Assembly (NCBI RefSeq): GCF_900108115.1
Contig: NZ_FTPU01000017.1
Coordinates: 1 to 64,000 of the forward strand
Origin: Epilithonimonas bovis DSM 19482
GTDB lineage: Bacteria > Bacteroidota > Bacteroidia > Flavobacteriales > Weeksellaceae
Direction of reading: 5' to 3'
DNA length: 64,000 nt
Under the pieces are notes generated by a model that saw only the letters and a program-made list of their open reading frames with translations, was not told where the DNA came from and ran no database searches. The position numbers were made by a program, and so were the translations under genes. This document shows positions 44,922 to 54,314 of the stretch, one piece after another (positions within the stretch are counted from its first letter, which is position 1; each line of letters opens with the position of its first letter).

Positions 44922-46226
44922 ATGCAAAAATATCTCATCTTAACGCTTTTCATCGGAATTATAACGCCGGCTCAGAAAGTATGGACGCTGGGAGATTGCC
45001 TGGATTATGCCGTGAAAAACAATATTACAGTAAAAAAAACAGTCCTTGATAAAACCACTGCTTCGCTTAATTATCAGCAGCAGAAAAATAACAAACTGCC
45101 TACCGTTTATGGTTCGGCTTCTCTGGGTGTTACGAATGGCTCCAGTATAGACCCGATAACCAGTTCTTTCCTCAATCAGAATATTTTGTCAAACAGTTTT
45201 GGGCTGAGTGGTAATATGACAATCTACCAAGGGAATAAGCTGAACCTGCAAATCGAGCAGAACAGAATGATCCTGGATCAATCTGCGCTGTACCAGAAAC
45301 AGGCGGAAAACAATATTGTACTTAATGTTCTCAACAGTTATCTGCAGGCGCTGTACTATTATGAAGGCATAGAAAGTGCCAAATATACCGCTAATTCCTC
45401 GGCTCAGGAACTAAAACTGACTGAGACTAAATATAAAAACGAAGCCATCTCCAAGCTGGAACTGGCGGATGTAGAGACGCAAAATGCACAAAACCTATAC
45501 ACTGTTGTGAATGCTGAAAATCTCTACAATCAACAGGTTCTTAAACTGAAACAGTTACTGGAACTGGACCCAAGTGTTGATTTCCAGATTGAGAAAATAA
45601 AATTGAGTGATGCGATGGATGCTGTTCCGGATAAACAGGAAGTATTTTCGCAGGCAATAGAAAATCTCCCTGATCTTAAAATTTATGATTCGCAAAATGA
45701 GATTCTTACAAAGGCGCTGGAAATTACAAAGACCGGCTACAAACCAACACTTTCTGCAACAGCTGGCTTTAACACCGGTTATACCACTACACAGGATTAC
45801 AGTTATTTTAACCAGGTGAAAAACAATTTTAATAAGTCGGTTGGCTTGTCGCTGAACGTCCCGATTTTCTCTAAAAAGCAGAACGATACCAATGTAAAAT
45901 TAGCTCAAATTAATATTGAGCAGAATAAACTCGATAAGATCAGTGCAAGTAAAACCCTGTATTCTTCTATAGAAACTGCCTGGCAAAACGCCATTGCCAA
46001 TCAGGCTCAGCAGAAAGCGTCTAAAGTGGCCCGGGACAATGCCAAATTATCATACGACCTCGCCGGTAAAAAATATGAATTTGGCGGCCTGACAACTACA
46101 GAATTGGCAGTAAGCAGAAATACCTATCTGACTAACGAGCAGACTTATCTGCAATCCAAATATATGTCGGCTTTATATACTCAATTGTTAAATTTTTATC
46201 AGGGAAAAGCATTAACAGCAGACTAA
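44922..46226 (+). CDS. TolC-family outer-membrane efflux protein
   Basis: This 434-residue protein has a signal peptide ending 'ITPAQ', then two repeats of long helical coiled coil and strands as in TolC ('LGDCLDYAVKNNI' at the start, 'YKNEAISKLELADVETQN' in repeat one, 'YEFGGLTTTELAVSRN' in repeat two). It forms the outer-membrane channel of the efflux operon that follows. ATG 44922 gives a good signal sequence. The adaptor gene starts 105 bp later. Confidence 0.9.
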   Translation: MQKYLILTLFIGIITPAQKVWTLGDCLDYAVKNNITVKKTVLDKTTASLNYQQQKNNKLPTVYGSASLGVTNGSSIDPITSSFLNQNILSNSFGLSGNMTIYQGNKLNLQIEQNRMILDQSALYQKQAENNIVLNVLNSYLQALYYYEGIESAKYTANSSAQELKLTETKYKNEAISKLELADVETQNAQNLYTVVNAENLYNQQVLKLKQLLELDPSVDFQIEKIKLSDAMDAVPDKQEVFSQAIENLPDLKIYDSQNEILTKALEITKTGYKPTLSATAGFNTGYTTTQDYSYFNQVKNNFNKSVGLSLNVPIFSKKQNDTNVKLAQINIEQNKLDKISASKTLYSSIETAWQNAIANQAQQKASKVARDNAKLSYDLAGKKYEFGGLTTTELAVSRNTYLTNEQTYLQSKYMSALYTQLLNFYQGKALTAD

Positions 46227-46331
46227 AAACAGTTACAAAAAAACCAAATTTTGCCCATCCGCCTAAAAATGCAAATTCATTATGATTTCAATTTTTAGGA
46301 TTTGGAAAACGAAAATAAACAGATCAAGATT

Positions 46332-47585
46332 ATGAATCCAAAATATAAAAAATATTTCAAAAGTTCCGTCATAGTGCTTATTGCAGCTATTGTTGTATTC
46401 TTCGTATATCGGTATTTCGCTTCCGATAAAAAAACGAATATCGCTGTGCAGACCGTGAAGATGACGGGGCAAAATGTTACAACATCGGTTACCGCAACCG
46501 GAACAGTAGAGCCAGTGGATCAGGTAGAAGTGGGAACGCAGGTTTCAGGAATCATCAATCATATCTATGCTGATTACAATTCTCAGGTCAAAAAAGGGCA
46601 ATTATTGGCCGAGCTGGATAAAACCAACCTTCAGGAATCGGTTAACAATGCCTTGGCCCAGTACAATGCCGCACTGAACGAGCTCAATTATTATCAGCAA
46701 AATTACAGCAGACAAAGTAATATGTATAAGGCTGGCGTCATCAGCAAAGCGGATTATGAGCAGGCGGCCTATCAGATCAAAAACTCGCAGCAGACCGTAA
46801 GCCAGAGAAAAACCGCTTTGGCCCAGGCCAGAACCAATTTGAGTTATGCCAATATTTACGCCCCGATTGACGGCATTGTGCTGAGCCGGGAAGTAGAAGA
46901 AGGGCAGACCGTTGCTGCCAGTATGACAACACCAACATTGTTTACCATCGCCAAAGATATTACCAAAATGCAGGTGGAAGCCAATGTGGATGAGGCCGAT
47001 ATTGGTGGAGTAGCAGTGGGACAGCGTGTGAGTTTTACTGTAGATGCTTATCCTCAGGAAGAATTTAGCGGGCGTGTGCGTCAGGTCCGACTGGCCGCCA
47101 CGACAGAGTCTAATGTGGTAACCTATACTGTCATCATTGATGCTGATAATCCTGAACAGAAACTGAAACCGGGCCTTACGGCAACCATTACAATCTATAC
47201 TCAGGAACTTACCGGTATCAACACAATTCCGGCAGCAGCGATCAGTTTCAGCCCCGATACCGAAACTTTACAAAAATATTATCAGCAAAATGGTATCACT
47301 GCGAAAATCCCGGACATCAAAACAGGGAAAAATAAGGATAAGTTCATCTGGATTAAAAATAATGACGGAAGCCTTTCCCAGAAACAGATTACAATAGGAA
47401 TCAGTTATGGTGTAAATGTGCAGGTGGTAAAAGGGCTCAGTGGTAAGGAGCAGATTGTAACCAATCTGGATGAGCAGCACGCAGTAGCAAAAACAGATTC
47501 TGAAGTCAGTAGTCCTTTTATGCCAAAAAGGCCGGGCAATAACAATAAAAAGTCAAGTTCAAGCCAGGGGCCGCCACCGAATTAA
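46332..47585 (+). CDS. macA: MacA-like periplasmic adaptor
   Basis: This 417-residue membrane-fusion protein has one N-terminal transmembrane anchor (about 8-27), a split lipoyl domain ('VEVGTQVSGIINHIY' and 'IYAPIDGIVLSREVEEGQTV'), a helical hairpin between them (about 90-170), a beta-barrel domain and a membrane-proximal domain, ending in a proline/serine/asparagine-rich tail. It links the TolC channel with the MacB ABC transporter. ATG 46332 is preferred to the upstream TTG at 46302. Confidence 0.92.
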   Translation: MNPKYKKYFKSSVIVLIAAIVVFFVYRYFASDKKTNIAVQTVKMTGQNVTTSVTATGTVEPVDQVEVGTQVSGIINHIYADYNSQVKKGQLLAELDKTNLQESVNNALAQYNAALNELNYYQQNYSRQSNMYKAGVISKADYEQAAYQIKNSQQTVSQRKTALAQARTNLSYANIYAPIDGIVLSREVEEGQTVAASMTTPTLFTIAKDITKMQVEANVDEADIGGVAVGQRVSFTVDAYPQEEFSGRVRQVRLAATTESNVVTYTVIIDADNPEQKLKPGLTATITIYTQELTGINTIPAAAISFSPDTETLQKYYQQNGITAKIPDIKTGKNKDKFIWIKNNDGSLSQKQITIGISYGVNVQVVKGLSGKEQIVTNLDEQHAVAKTDSEVSSPFMPKRPGNNNKKSSSSQGPPPN

Positions 47586-47684
47586 TATAAATTCAAAAAT
47601 TTGAGTTGAGCGCTCAAATGTTAGCACTCAAAACTGAAATTAATCAAACCTTATACTTAGAACTTTAAACCCTGAACTAAAAAA

Positions 47685-48422
47685 ATGAAACCTATCATAA
47701 AAATAGAAAACCTTAAGCGCGAATTCCGGATGGGCGATGAGATTGTCCATGCGCTCAAGGGGATTGATCTTACCATCAATGAAGGCGAATTTGTGACCAT
47801 TATGGGGACCAGTGGTTCGGGAAAATCTACGCTGCTGAATATCTTGGGTTGCCTGGATCAGCCAAGTTCCGGAATTTATGAATTGGATGGTGTTCTGGTG
47901 AAAAATTTAACCAAAGATCAGCTGGCAGAAATCCGGAATACCAAAATAGGTTTTATTTTTCAGTCGTATAATTTGCTGGCCAGAACGAGTGCGCTCGAAA
48001 ACGTGGAACTTCCACTGTTGTACAATGCCAAAGTGTCCGCAGAAGAGCGACGGGAACGCGCCGTGAAAGCTTTGAAACAAGTAGGCCTGGGAACCAGGAT
48101 GGATCATGTCCCGAGTCAGCTCTCCGGTGGGCAACAGCAAAGGGTTGCAATTGCACGAGCGCTGGTAAATCACCCTATTATTCTATTGGCCGATGAGGCA
48201 ACCGGAAACCTGGATACCCGCACATCTTACGAAGTGATGAATATTTTTCAGGAACTCAATGACCAGGGGATCACAATTGGCTTTGTAACCCATGAGGATG
48301 ACATTGCGAGATTCAGCAAACGTACCGTGGTATTGCGGGACGGCCGCATCACCGAGGACCGACAGGTAACCGACCGTCTTTTTGCGCCGGAAGAGCTGGC
48401 AAAACTTCCTAAGAATGAATAA
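47685..48422 (+). CDS. MacB-like ABC transporter ATP-binding protein
   Basis: This 245-residue ATPase has Walker A 'GTSGSGKST' (about 41-49), the signature 'LSGGQQQRVAIARAL' (about 144-158), and Walker B 'ILLADEAT' followed by the 'VTHEDD' H-loop. In classical MacB the ATPase is fused to the permease; here they are separate genes. It powers the permease at 48874. Confidence 0.95.
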   Translation: MKPIIKIENLKREFRMGDEIVHALKGIDLTINEGEFVTIMGTSGSGKSTLLNILGCLDQPSSGIYELDGVLVKNLTKDQLAEIRNTKIGFIFQSYNLLARTSALENVELPLLYNAKVSAEERRERAVKALKQVGLGTRMDHVPSQLSGGQQQRVAIARALVNHPIILLADEATGNLDTRTSYEVMNIFQELNDQGITIGFVTHEDDIARFSKRTVVLRDGRITEDRQVTDRLFAPEELAKLPKNE

Positions 48423-48778
48423 TTATGCTGTAAAAAAAAATGATTTCAAAATACAATTTTTTAACCTTAATGAAGACGGATAGATGAAGTTAACTTTTGC
48501 AGGTCCGGATATGAAGACCGATAAGCTGAAGATCATGAAATGAGATGAAGTTGCCGGATCTGTAGAAAGTTTTTAAAAAGACGACAAGTAAAAAATAATA
48601 AAATAACTTTTTTGTGGACCTCAGATGAAGATGTGATGCGAACGTTATGTTGCAGATTGATGAAGACGATGATGAAAAAGATAATGATGCAGAGAGGTTT
48701 GCAAAAAAGTTTTTATTAAAAATAAAAGTTTCTTCAATCAGGAACAATTTTAAATCTGAAAAAAATGTACCTATCTTT
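48423..48778. other. Unexplained gap within the efflux operon
   Basis: Over 350 bp between the ATPase and permease genes hold no open frame I can support, although the flanking genes are a functional pair. The sequence is purine-rich on the plus strand (many GATGAAG/GAAGAT words). It may be a decayed insertion. The end of the gap is the family 3 repeat. Confidence 0.5.
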
Positions 48779-48858
48779 TTTCTTTGCTGAGTAAAATGGC
48801 TTTGCGAATGTAAAATAGGATGTATAAAATAATTCTTTGTGGTCTTCGCGTTAAAAAC
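48779..48858 (+). repeat. Dispersed repeat family 3, copy 1
   Basis: This block contains TCTTTGCTGAGTAAAA, GGCTTTGC and TCTTTGTGGTCTTCGCGTTA. The same words occur in the same order, reverse-complemented, at 54315-54395. It ends 15 bp before the permease ATG, so it forms its leader. Confidence 0.6.
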
Positions 48859-48873
48859 CATCAATATAGAAAA

Positions 48874-50091
48874 ATGAATTTTACCAACTTACTCAAAATA
48901 GCCTGGAAAACCATTCTCCTTAATAAAACCCGTGCAATGCTTACAATGCTCGGCATCATCATTGGTGTGGCATCCGTTATTGCAATGCTGGCGATTGGCG
49001 AAGGGTCCAAAGAAAGCATCAAGAAAAATATTTCCAGCATGGGAGCCAACCTGATTACCATCCGCCCTGGTGCAGGTATGATGGGCGGTGTACGTTCTGA
49101 TCCTTCAGCGATGCAGACTTTAACTCTGGCAGATTACAAGGCTCTCAAATCTCAGGCAACGCTTATAAAGGGTATTTCACCTTTGGTGAATGGCAGTGGG
49201 CAGAGCATTGCCGGTTCCAACAACTGGCCGACTACCATCTACGGTGTTTCCCCGGAATATCTTAAAATCCGTGACTGGAACGTGGACCAAGGTTCTATGT
49301 TCACAGAAGATGATGTAGAAGCATATGCTAAAATGGCCGTTATAGGTAAAACTGTACAGGAGAATCTTTTCCCGAATGATAACCCTATTGGTAAGATGAT
49401 CCGTTTCAAGAATATTCCTTTTAAAGTGATTGGTGTGCTAAAGGAAAAAGGCGAAAACACGTTTGGGCAAGATCAGGATGACATTATTATTGCACCTTAT
49501 ACAGCAGTTCAGAAAAGGATTTTGGCGCAGACCTATCTTCAGTCTATCGTGGCATCATCTCTGAGTGAGGATGATTCTGAAGCAGCTGTGAATGAGATTA
49601 CCTCAATTATAGAAAATCAGCACCATATTAAACCTGAAGAAGACAACGATTTTAATGTTTCTTCCCAGCAGGAGATCATTTCCACATTCAGCTCCACAAG
49701 CGAGATGCTCACAGTGCTTTTGGTTGCTATTGCAAGTATTTCCCTTTTGGTTGGTGGTATTGGGATTATGAATATCATGTATGTTTCTGTAAAGGAAAGG
49801 ACCCGTGAAATTGGCCTGAGGATGGCTATTGGTGCCAAAGGCAAAGATATTCTGATGCAGTTTCTTATAGAATCGGTGCTTATAAGTATAACAGGAGGTA
49901 TCCTGGGTGTGTTAATCGGCCTTGTAGCTACCTTTGCCATCAAAACTTTTGCAGGCTGGCCGGTGAGCATTACCCTGAGTTCTATCGTTCTATCCTTTGT
50001 TGTATGCACGGTAACAGGCGTGTTTTTTGGCTGGTATCCGGCAAGGAAAGCAGCACAGCAAGACCCTATTACCGCATTGAGATATGAATAA
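48874..50091 (+). CDS. MacB-like ABC transporter permease
   Basis: This 405-residue permease has one N-terminal helix (about 20-42, 'MLTMLGIIIGVASVIAM'), a large periplasmic MacB domain (about 50-275) and three C-terminal helices with the FtsX-like 'KERTREIGLRMAIGAK'. With the ATPase, MacA and TolC proteins it would form a tripartite pump for macrolides, peptides or lipids. ATG 48874 is chosen since the upstream start lies inside repeat DNA. Confidence 0.93.
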   Translation: MNFTNLLKIAWKTILLNKTRAMLTMLGIIIGVASVIAMLAIGEGSKESIKKNISSMGANLITIRPGAGMMGGVRSDPSAMQTLTLADYKALKSQATLIKGISPLVNGSGQSIAGSNNWPTTIYGVSPEYLKIRDWNVDQGSMFTEDDVEAYAKMAVIGKTVQENLFPNDNPIGKMIRFKNIPFKVIGVLKEKGENTFGQDQDDIIIAPYTAVQKRILAQTYLQSIVASSLSEDDSEAAVNEITSIIENQHHIKPEEDNDFNVSSQQEIISTFSSTSEMLTVLLVAIASISLLVGGIGIMNIMYVSVKERTREIGLRMAIGAKGKDILMQFLIESVLISITGGILGVLIGLVATFAIKTFAGWPVSITLSSIVLSFVVCTVTGVFFGWYPARKAAQQDPITALRYE

Positions 50092-50246
50092 TTAGTTTAA
50101 GGAAATATTCTTAAACGCTTACTGTCGGAGAGAATTAATTTCAAAAATGAAAAAGAATGATGCTGGAAAAATTTTTAAATTCGTTGCTTAGCAATTTTCA
50201 CAAGTCTTCAATTTTCAGAGGGCTGAAACGTTTTAAATTTTAAATT

Positions 50247-50537
50247 ATGGAAAAGAAAAATAATTACTACAAAATCCACCTCGAAGAATTGTCTTTGAAA
50301 AATTCTGCCGAGGTACTAAAGTCGATTGATTTTGAATTTGTTAATCACGATGATCTTTTTAAAATCATCGAAGTTCTAAAATCAAAAAATCTGTTTGGAA
50401 ACGAAAATGATGCAACAGAGTTTGCACTGGGGATCAAACTTTTCTCCGAAGTAATGCTCCGCCATCGGGATCATCCTCTTTTTGAGGAACTGAAACCGGC
50501 CTTCGGTGAATTTATGAAGAAACTTAAAAATGATTAA
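50247..50537 (+). CDS. DUF3861-like small protein
   Basis: This 96-residue protein has 'YKIHLEELSLKN', 'FEFVNHDDLFKIIEVLKSK' (shown in part), 'EFALGIKLFSEVML' and 'FGEFMKKLKN', the pattern I associate with DUF3861. No function is known. It overlaps the sensor kinase gene by 8 bp, so its product level is tied to the kinase, and it lies between the pump and its presumed regulators. Confidence 0.7.
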   Translation: MEKKNNYYKIHLEELSLKNSAEVLKSIDFEFVNHDDLFKIIEVLKSKNLFGNENDATEFALGIKLFSEVMLRHRDHPLFEELKPAFGEFMKKLKND

Positions 50538-51555
50538 CCTCAAAAATAAAAACTTAGAAATCAGCCTGCATCTATTGGTTTGGCTGGTTTTGTTTTTTCT
50601 TCCTGCCGCATTTTCATTCGGTGCGGAAACTGACTGGAGTGGTGTTTTTAGGCATTTTTGGCTACAGCTCATTTTTTTGGCAGCAATTTTCTACATCAAT
50701 TATTTTGTACTTGTAAAATGGCTTTTTGATGATAAAAAAATGTGGTTTTTTGTCACCAATGCGATTTTTTTACTTACTCTGATTTATTTTAAAAACCAGA
50801 TTTTTGAATGGTCTGAGCCGCCACGTCCAAGAATGCCCGGACGACGTCCTCCCGAAGGAATTCGCTATTTTTTTGATTTCCTGATTTACCTGATTCCAGT
50901 TGCGTTTTCCATTGCTATCAATGCCGGGAAAAAAATGCAGAAAGCCGAAGAAATGAAAATTGAGGCCGACAATATCAAGCTTCAGTCCGAACTTCAGCAT
51001 CTGAAGTATCAGCTTCAGCCGCATTTTTTATTCAATGCTCTCAATAATATTTATTCCCTGATAGACTTTGCACCGGAGAAAGCCAAGCAGAGCGTCCACA
51101 GTCTGAGTAAACTGATGCGGCATTTCCTCTATAAAAGCGAGGCGGCAACCATTAGCATTTCGGATGAGATTGACTTCCTGAACAAGTATATCGAACTGAT
51201 GGCGTTGCGCCTGAATGACAAAACGAAAGTGTACACCAACTTTCCGAAAGAAGTCCCCAACCTCCAGGTGGCGCCTCTGCTTTTTATCTCAATCGTGGAG
51301 AATGGTTTCAAACATGGTGTTTCTGCAACGCAGCTGTCTGATATCAATTTTAAAATGGAAATTGACGGAGATGAGATCCTGTTTACAGCCTCTAATTCTA
51401 ATTTTCCAAAGACGGATTCAGACAAAAGCGGCTCGGGGATCGGTGTTGACAATCTGAAAAAAAGGCTTAACTTGCTGTATCCAGAAAAACATGAGTTTCA
51501 CTCCTGCCAGAACGACGGAATGTACATTGCTGAAGTGAAATTGAAAACAAAATGA
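50530..51555 (+). CDS. LytS/YpdA-type sensor histidine kinase
   Basis: This 341-residue kinase has four N-terminal hydrophobic segments (about 10-140), with a proline/arginine-rich loop 'PPRPRMPGRRPP' between the third and fourth, a short coiled coil, then the His-kinase domain with phospho-acceptor 'PHFLFNALNNIYSL' (about 159-172) and the ATP-binding 'VENGFKHG' and 'GSGIGVDNL'. It would phosphorylate the LytTR regulator encoded 128 bp downstream. Confidence 0.92.
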   Translation: MINLKNKNLEISLHLLVWLVLFFLPAAFSFGAETDWSGVFRHFWLQLIFLAAIFYINYFVLVKWLFDDKKMWFFVTNAIFLLTLIYFKNQIFEWSEPPRPRMPGRRPPEGIRYFFDFLIYLIPVAFSIAINAGKKMQKAEEMKIEADNIKLQSELQHLKYQLQPHFLFNALNNIYSLIDFAPEKAKQSVHSLSKLMRHFLYKSEAATISISDEIDFLNKYIELMALRLNDKTKVYTNFPKEVPNLQVAPLLFISIVENGFKHGVSATQLSDINFKMEIDGDEILFTASNSNFPKTDSDKSGSGIGVDNLKKRLNLLYPEKHEFHSCQNDGMYIAEVKLKTK

Positions 51556-51587
51556 TCGTAAATCACTATAATTTGGAAGAGCAATTG

Positions 51588-51683
51588 ATCAATCACCAAA
51601 TTCCGGTTAAAAATTTAAAAGAGTGAGATAAACACTGGCGAAGATTATGCGATTGTACATGACCTTTAAAAAAATATCTACAT
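51588..51683 (+). repeat. Dispersed leader repeat (family 4) before the response regulator
   Basis: The block begins with a stretch nearly identical to 60945-60969 (CCGGTTAAAAA core) and ends ATGACCTTTAAAAAA...ACATATG at the start codon. The same end occurs before the genes at 58482 and 61978. Confidence 0.55.
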
Positions 51684-52412
51684 ATGAAAAAAATATCCTG
51701 CCTGATTGCCGATGACGAACCTATGGCTTTGAACTTAATCGAAAGTTATGTGCTGAAAACACCTTTTCTGGAGCTGAAAGCCAAATGTAACAACGCGATT
51801 GAAGCCATGGAGGTTTTGCAGGAGCATAAGGATATTGATTTGTTTTTTCTGGATATACAGATGCCGGATTTGTCTGGCCTGGAGTTTTCTAAACTGCTGC
51901 CACAAAACAGCAAAGTCATTTTTACGACCGCGTTTGACCAATATGCGATTGATGGCTATAAAGTGAATGCGCTAGATTATCTGCAGAAACCGTTTGATTA
52001 TAACGAATTTTTGAATTCTGCGACCAAAGCCCGAAATTATTTTGAATCTCAACAGTCTGTTTCTGTTGGAAAAACAGCAGAAAAAAGAACGGCATTTTTC
52101 TTTGTAAAATCTGAATATAAACAGATCAAGATTAATTTCTCAGAAATCCTTTATATAGAAGGTTTGAAGGATTATGTGAAAATTTTTCTCAAAGATCATC
52201 CGAAACCTGTGCTGACTCTGATGAGTTTGAAAAAGTTGGAGGAAGAACTGCCTTCAGAAAATTTTATGAGAATCCACCGTTCATACATCATTACCTTGGA
52301 TAAAATTGAGGCGATTGAGAGAAATCATATCGTAATCGGAAATGAGCAAATTGCTATTGCCCCAAATTACAAAGATGCTCTGATGGATTATATCGGCGGA
52401 AGAAGCCTTTGA
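51684..52412 (+). CDS. LytTR-family response regulator
   Basis: This 242-residue regulator has a receiver domain with acidic pocket 'ADDEP' (about 9-13), phospho-acceptor aspartate in 'FFLDIQMPD' (about 54-62) and 'KPFDY', then a LytTR DNA-binding domain (about 138-240) with 'FMRIHRSYIITLDKI'. It pairs with the kinase upstream. The neighbouring efflux operon is a likely target, by position only. Confidence 0.93.
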   Translation: MKKISCLIADDEPMALNLIESYVLKTPFLELKAKCNNAIEAMEVLQEHKDIDLFFLDIQMPDLSGLEFSKLLPQNSKVIFTTAFDQYAIDGYKVNALDYLQKPFDYNEFLNSATKARNYFESQQSVSVGKTAEKRTAFFFVKSEYKQIKINFSEILYIEGLKDYVKIFLKDHPKPVLTLMSLKKLEEELPSENFMRIHRSYIITLDKIEAIERNHIVIGNEQIAIAPNYKDALMDYIGGRSL

Positions 52413-52421
52413 TGATTAAGA

Positions 52422-52865
52422 TTATATAATTTCAATAATCTTCTGGCTCATATTATTCACAGACAAGGTTTCACCTTTTTGCTTGCCGTTCATAGCTTTT
52501 GCCAATGGTGATTCCGGGGAAATACAGATGATTTTTTGGTTTTCAGATATAATTTCGCCCAGGGAAACAGAGATAAAAAACAGTCCTTTTTCAGTTTTTA
52601 CCAATGCGCCTTTTTCAGCTTTCTCATTCGGTTTGTTAGCGATGGTTTTTAAGAAATCCTGCTGTTTCAGCACTTCATTCAGCTGGATCTGGAGATTGTT
52701 AATTTCCTGCTGCAGCATTTCCCGTCCGGTCTCGTATTTGTCACCCATAGAGCTTTTTGTATCATTGTTGGAAGCCCGGGTTTCCAAAATCATACTTTCA
52801 AGTTTCCGGATTTTTTCTGAGAGCTTTTGGTTGATTATTTGTATTAAGTCTTCTTTTTTATTCAT
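52422..52865 (-). CDS. GreA/GreB-family elongation factor-like protein
   Basis: This 147-residue protein has a shortened N-terminal coiled coil (about 1-75) and a C-terminal FKBP-like domain with 'ISPESPLAKAMNGKQKGETL' (shown in part), the GreA/GreB signature. In such proteins the coiled-coil tip enters the RNA polymerase channel. The coil has 'ASNNDTKSSMGDKYETGREM' where GreA has acidic residues. Its start overlaps the cca stop by 4 bp. Confidence 0.82.
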   Translation of the reverse strand: MNKKEDLIQIINQKLSEKIRKLESMILETRASNNDTKSSMGDKYETGREMLQQEINNLQIQLNEVLKQQDFLKTIANKPNEKAEKGALVKTEKGLFFISVSLGEIISENQKIICISPESPLAKAMNGKQKGETLSVNNMSQKIIEII

Positions 52866-54292
52866 TTTTGATTTACTAAAGTCAATCCTAATTTTTCTGC
52901 TTCATTAATAACAAATTCTCTTGCTTCAATCTTATCATTTTTGATTTCGCCTTCCAGGATAGCTTCTTTCACTTTTTCTTTCAGGATCCCGATTTCTCGT
53001 CCCGGTTTCAGGCCAAATAGATCCATGATTTCTTCTCCCGAAATAGGCGGCTGGAAGTTCCGGACGTGATCTTTCTCCTCAACCTCTTTTATTTTCTGCG
53101 CTACATATTCAAAGTTCTTTTTGAAACGGGTTTGCTTAGAATAATTCTTAGTAGTAATGTCTGATTTGCAAAGTGTAAAAAGATCTTCGAGATCTTCCCC
53201 GGAATCAAATAATAGGCGTCTGAGAGCTGAATCAGATGCGTCGTCTGTAATAAGTGCAATAGGCCTGGCGTGCATTCTCACCAGCTTTTCCACATATTTC
53301 TGTTCATTTCCCAAAGGCAGTTTTAAGCGCTTGAATATACTTTTGATTTGCTTGGAACCTACAAACTCGTGGCCATGAAATGTCCAGCCCGTGCCTTCTA
53401 CAAATTTTTTAGTCGGTGCTTTACCAATATCGTGCAGCAGGGCTGACCATCGCAGCCAGAGTTTATCTGTGTTTTCGGAGATGTTATCAACAACTTCCAG
53501 AGTATGGTAAAAATTGTCTTTATGCGTCTGGCCGTCAATATCTTCGATGCCTTTTAAAGCAATGAGTTCCGGTAGGATATAATTAAGGAGCCCGGTTTCT
53601 TCCAGGAGTTTTAATCCCTTGGAAGGCCTTTCCGAAAGCATAATTTTGTTAAATTCTACCATAATGCGCTCCATAGAAACGATTTTCATTCGCTCAGCTT
53701 CTTCTTTTATGGCTTTGAGTGAATTTTCTTCGATTTCGAAATCCAGCGTTGTGGCAAATCTAATGGCTCGCATCATCCTTAGCGGATCATCAGAATAGGT
53801 CTTATGAGGTTCCAAAGGTGTTTTGAGGATTTTGTTTTCCAGATCCTGCAACCCGCCGAAAGGGTCAATCAGTTCACCAAAGTTTTCCTGGTTAAGAGAA
53901 ATTGCCATCGCATTGATGGTAAAATCCCTGCGTTTTTGGTCATCTTCCAACGTGCCAATTTCTACGGCCGGTTTTCTGGAATCCTCGCTGTAGCTTTCTT
54001 TTCTTGCACCTACAAATTCCAGCTCCAAGTCATTATAACGGAACATAGCGGTGCCATACGTTTTGAAAACGGCCACTTTTGCCTTGGGGTCAATTTCTTT
54101 TGCAATATTTTCTGCAAGCGCTATTCCGCTGGATTCAGTTACAAAATCGATGTCTGTGGGCGCTTTTCTTTTCATGAGCAGATCCCTAACAAATCCACCG
54201 ACTGCGTAAACGGATTGGCCGTTTTTGCCAGCTACTTCTGAAATGATTTTGAAAAGCCTGAGGTTTTTATTTTGTTTGAGGTTGATAAACAT
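52862..54292 (-). CDS. cca: CCA tRNA nucleotidyltransferase / poly(A) polymerase family
   Basis: This 476-residue protein has the nucleotidyltransferase motif 'GGFVRDLLMKRKAPTDIDFV' (aspartates near 46 and 48), 'RRDFTINAMA', 'DPLRMMRAIRFA', and an HD domain with 'ALLHDIGK' (about 283-290). It adds CCA to tRNA 3' ends, needed since tRNA-Ala here does not encode CCA. ATG 54292 (MFINLKQ) is preferred over 54313. Confidence 0.92.
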   Translation of the reverse strand: MFINLKQNKNLRLFKIISEVAGKNGQSVYAVGGFVRDLLMKRKAPTDIDFVTESSGIALAENIAKEIDPKAKVAVFKTYGTAMFRYNDLELEFVGARKESYSEDSRKPAVEIGTLEDDQKRRDFTINAMAISLNQENFGELIDPFGGLQDLENKILKTPLEPHKTYSDDPLRMMRAIRFATTLDFEIEENSLKAIKEEAERMKIVSMERIMVEFNKIMLSERPSKGLKLLEETGLLNYILPELIALKGIEDIDGQTHKDNFYHTLEVVDNISENTDKLWLRWSALLHDIGKAPTKKFVEGTGWTFHGHEFVGSKQIKSIFKRLKLPLGNEQKYVEKLVRMHARPIALITDDASDSALRRLLFDSGEDLEDLFTLCKSDITTKNYSKQTRFKKNFEYVAQKIKEVEEKDHVRNFQPPISGEEIMDLFGLKPGREIGILKEKVKEAILEGEIKNDKIEAREFVINEAEKLGLTLVNQK

Positions 54293-54314
54293 TTTTATGA
54301 GTTCAAAAATCAAT

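Noticed and set aside
46250-46312. Hairpin CCTAAAAAT/ATTTTTAGG before macA as a riboswitch or terminator
   Set aside because: The loop is about 20 bases and AT-rich, there is no clear T-run, and no conserved aptamer is recognisable.
47597-47620. Palindrome TTTGAG...CTCAAA before the ABC ATPase gene as an operator
   Set aside because: It is a short isolated palindrome in AT-rich DNA, with nothing else to support regulator binding.
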